From: Bacillota bacterium
Lineage (GTDB): Bacteria > Bacillota > Bacilli > Lactobacillales > Aerococcaceae
Reading direction: 5' to 3'
DNA length: 6,593 bases
Assembly (NCBI GenBank): GCA_023442905.1
Contig: JAEZWY010000145.1
Coordinates: 1 to 6,593, forward strand
Numbering within the stretch: the first letter of the stretch is position 1; every line of letters begins with the position of its first letter. The notes under the pieces were generated by a model. The model ran no database searches. It saw only the letters and a list, made by a program, of their open reading frames with translations, and had not been told where the DNA came from. The translations under genes and the position numbers were made by a program. Positions 5,204 through 6,593 of this stretch are shown here, piece after piece.

Positions 5204-6593
5204 ATGACTAATAAACAAGTTGGTGGGCTTATCGTTATGTTTGGCGCTGCTGGAGATTTAGCACGCCGTAAACTATACCCATCTTTATTCCGCTTATATC
5301 AGCGCCAATTACTCTCTGAGAACTTCGCCTTACTAGGAAACTCTAGACGAGAATGGACCGATGATTATTTCCGTGATATCGTCTTAGATTCAATTTCTGA
5401 CCAAGAAGCAGATGAAGAAACAGTCAATAACTTTATTAAGCATTTCTTCTATACTTCTCATGATGCTACAAAAGCTGGCGATTATGAGAACTTAAAAGCT
5501 GAAATGTCTAAATTAAGAAATGAATTTAGTACCGGCGAGAAAAATTTATATTACCTATCAACTTCACCAGCCCTATTCCCTGATATTACACAAGGTTTGA
5601 AGGATGCTGGAATTGTAACTGACGGTGGTACACACCGCGTTATCTTAGAAAAACCGTTCGGGACAGATCTTTCTTCCGCAAAAGAATTAAACGATGCTTT
5701 AGCGATTTCTTTCGATGAAAAAGATATCTATCGAATTGACCACTATTTAGGTAAAGAAATGGTACAAAATATTTTAGCTACCCGTTTCTTTAATCCTGCA
5801 GTTGAAGCTTTGTTGAACCAAGAATTTGTATCTAATATCCAAATTACTTTAGCAGAAGATATGCCTGTTGGTAGCCGTGGTGGTTACTACGACAAATCTG
5901 GTGCTATTCGTGATATGCTACAAAACCATATCCTTCAAGTCGCCACTTTATTAGGAATGGACCTTCCTGCATCACCAGACCAGGATGATGTTCATGCAAG
6001 TAAATTAGCCTTCTTGAAAGAAATTGACTCTTTCACAGCTGACCAAACCGCTAAGCAAATGGTGCGCGCTCAATATCTTGCAAGTGAAGATGGTGAATTT
6101 ATCAACTATCTAGCGGAAAATGAAGTTGCTGAAGATTCTGTAACAGAAACTTATTTAGCCGGTTATTTCCAAGTAAATAACGACCGTTGGGGCCAAGTAC
6201 CCTTCTACTTTAAAACCGGTAAAGCCTTGGATGATAAACGCACGACTGTTGAGATTGTATTAAAAGATGCAGGCGATAAAACAGATATTGACAAAGGATG
6301 TAATCCAAGTCAAAGTCGTATCACTTTTAATATCCAACCAGAAACTGGTTTGGCTTTCAATTTAAATCAAAAGCTACCTGGTGAAGAATTACTACCTACT
6401 ATGGTTGCAATTAACTCAAATGTAGATGAGTTAAACGCCGCTTACGTACCAGATGCCTATGAAAAATTAATTTATGATGCCTTAATCGGTGACCAAACAA
6501 ACTTCTCAACTTGGGATGAATTGGCCGAACAATGGCGTATCGTAGATTCAATCATTGAAAACTGGCAAAAGGATGGTAGCACAAGCTTACCTA
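5204..6593 (+). CDS. zwf: Glucose-6-phosphate dehydrogenase, 3' end outside window
   Basis: The enzyme oxidises glucose 6-phosphate to 6-phosphogluconolactone with NAD(P)+, the first step of the oxidative pentose phosphate pathway, in the cytoplasm. The 463 residues in view run in frame to the window edge without a stop. The Leuconostoc enzyme has about 485, so some 25-30 residues are cut off by the window, not by mutation. The Rossmann motif GAAGDLARRK is at 14-23, EKPFG at 149-153, the substrate site RIDHYLGKE at 177-185 (His180, Lys184), GYYDKSGAIRDMLQNH at 227-242 with the probable catalytic His242, and Lys340/Lys345 in the second substrate-binding loop. By alignment from memory, Leuconostoc numbering is two lower. 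Two coenzyme-site differences are visible: Ala16 for the usual Thr in GxTGDL, and Arg49 beside the NADP-binding Arg48, where Leuconostoc has Gln. NADP+ preference is thus likely. The start has a good ribosome site and promoter. Confidence 0.95.
   Translation, partial: MTNKQVGGLIVMFGAAGDLARRKLYPSLFRLYQRQLLSENFALLGNSRREWTDDYFRDIVLDSISDQEADEETVNNFIKHFFYTSHDATKAGDYENLKAEMSKLRNEFSTGEKNLYYLSTSPALFPDITQGLKDAGIVTDGGTHRVILEKPFGTDLSSAKELNDALAISFDEKDIYRIDHYLGKEMVQNILATRFFNPAVEALLNQEFVSNIQITLAEDMPVGSRGGYYDKSGAIRDMLQNHILQVATLLGMDLPASPDQDDVHASKLAFLKEIDSFTADQTAKQMVRAQYLASEDGEFINYLAENEVAEDSVTETYLAGYFQVNNDRWGQVPFYFKTGKALDDKRTTVEIVLKDAGDKTDIDKGCNPSQSRITFNIQPETGLAFNLNQKLPGEELLPTMVAINSNVDELNAAYVPDAYEKLIYDALIGDQTNFSTWDELAEQWRIVDSIIENWQKDGSTSLP

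Noticed and set aside
6590..6593. Missing zwf C-terminus as a real truncation
   Set aside because: The frame is open at the last base; the gene is cut by the window boundary.

Overview
The window looks like ordinary chromosomal DNA from a low-GC Gram-positive bacterium, most likely of the order Lactobacillales. This rests on the AT-rich sequence, strong Shine-Dalgarno sites, a Mn-type SodA of the lactic-acid-bacterial kind, a CshB-type DEAD-box helicase, a DUF1189 membrane protein, a YfhO-family membrane protein, and a glucose-6-phosphate dehydrogenase that lines up well with the Leuconostoc enzyme as I remember it. Genus cannot be fixed by eye; a relative of Aerococcaceae or Carnobacteriaceae is a guess.

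Layout: (1) 2-1822 (+), the C-terminal part of a YfhO-family protein whose start lies before the window. (2) 1823-1943, two terminators of opposite orientation. (3) 1944-2549 (-), sodA. (4) 2550-2798, a divergent promoter region serving sodA and the next gene; the second gene's leader can form alternative hairpins. (5) 2799-3587 (+), a DUF1189 membrane protein. (6) 3588-3653, one long hairpin that probably terminates transcription from both sides. (7) 3654-5006 (-), a CshB-type RNA helicase. (8) 5007-5203, a second divergent promoter region, with two overlapping hairpins in the cshB leader. (9) 5204 to the window end (+), zwf, cut by the window edge about 30 codons before its expected end. zwf has no stop in the window and was translated by hand.

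The five genes alternate strand strictly (+ - + - +). Each one whose ends are visible has its own promoter and terminator, so they appear to be single-gene transcription units rather than an operon. Their roles are housekeeping and stress-related: cell-surface polymer glycosylation (YfhO), superoxide removal (SodA), RNA remodelling in the cold (CshB) and NADPH supply (Zwf). No joint pathway is evident from the sequence.

I saw no mobile element, CRISPR array, phage gene, tRNA or rRNA, and no new multigene system. The points most worth a second look are the structured leaders of cshB and the DUF1189 gene, two coenzyme-site substitutions in Zwf, and several start-codon corrections.
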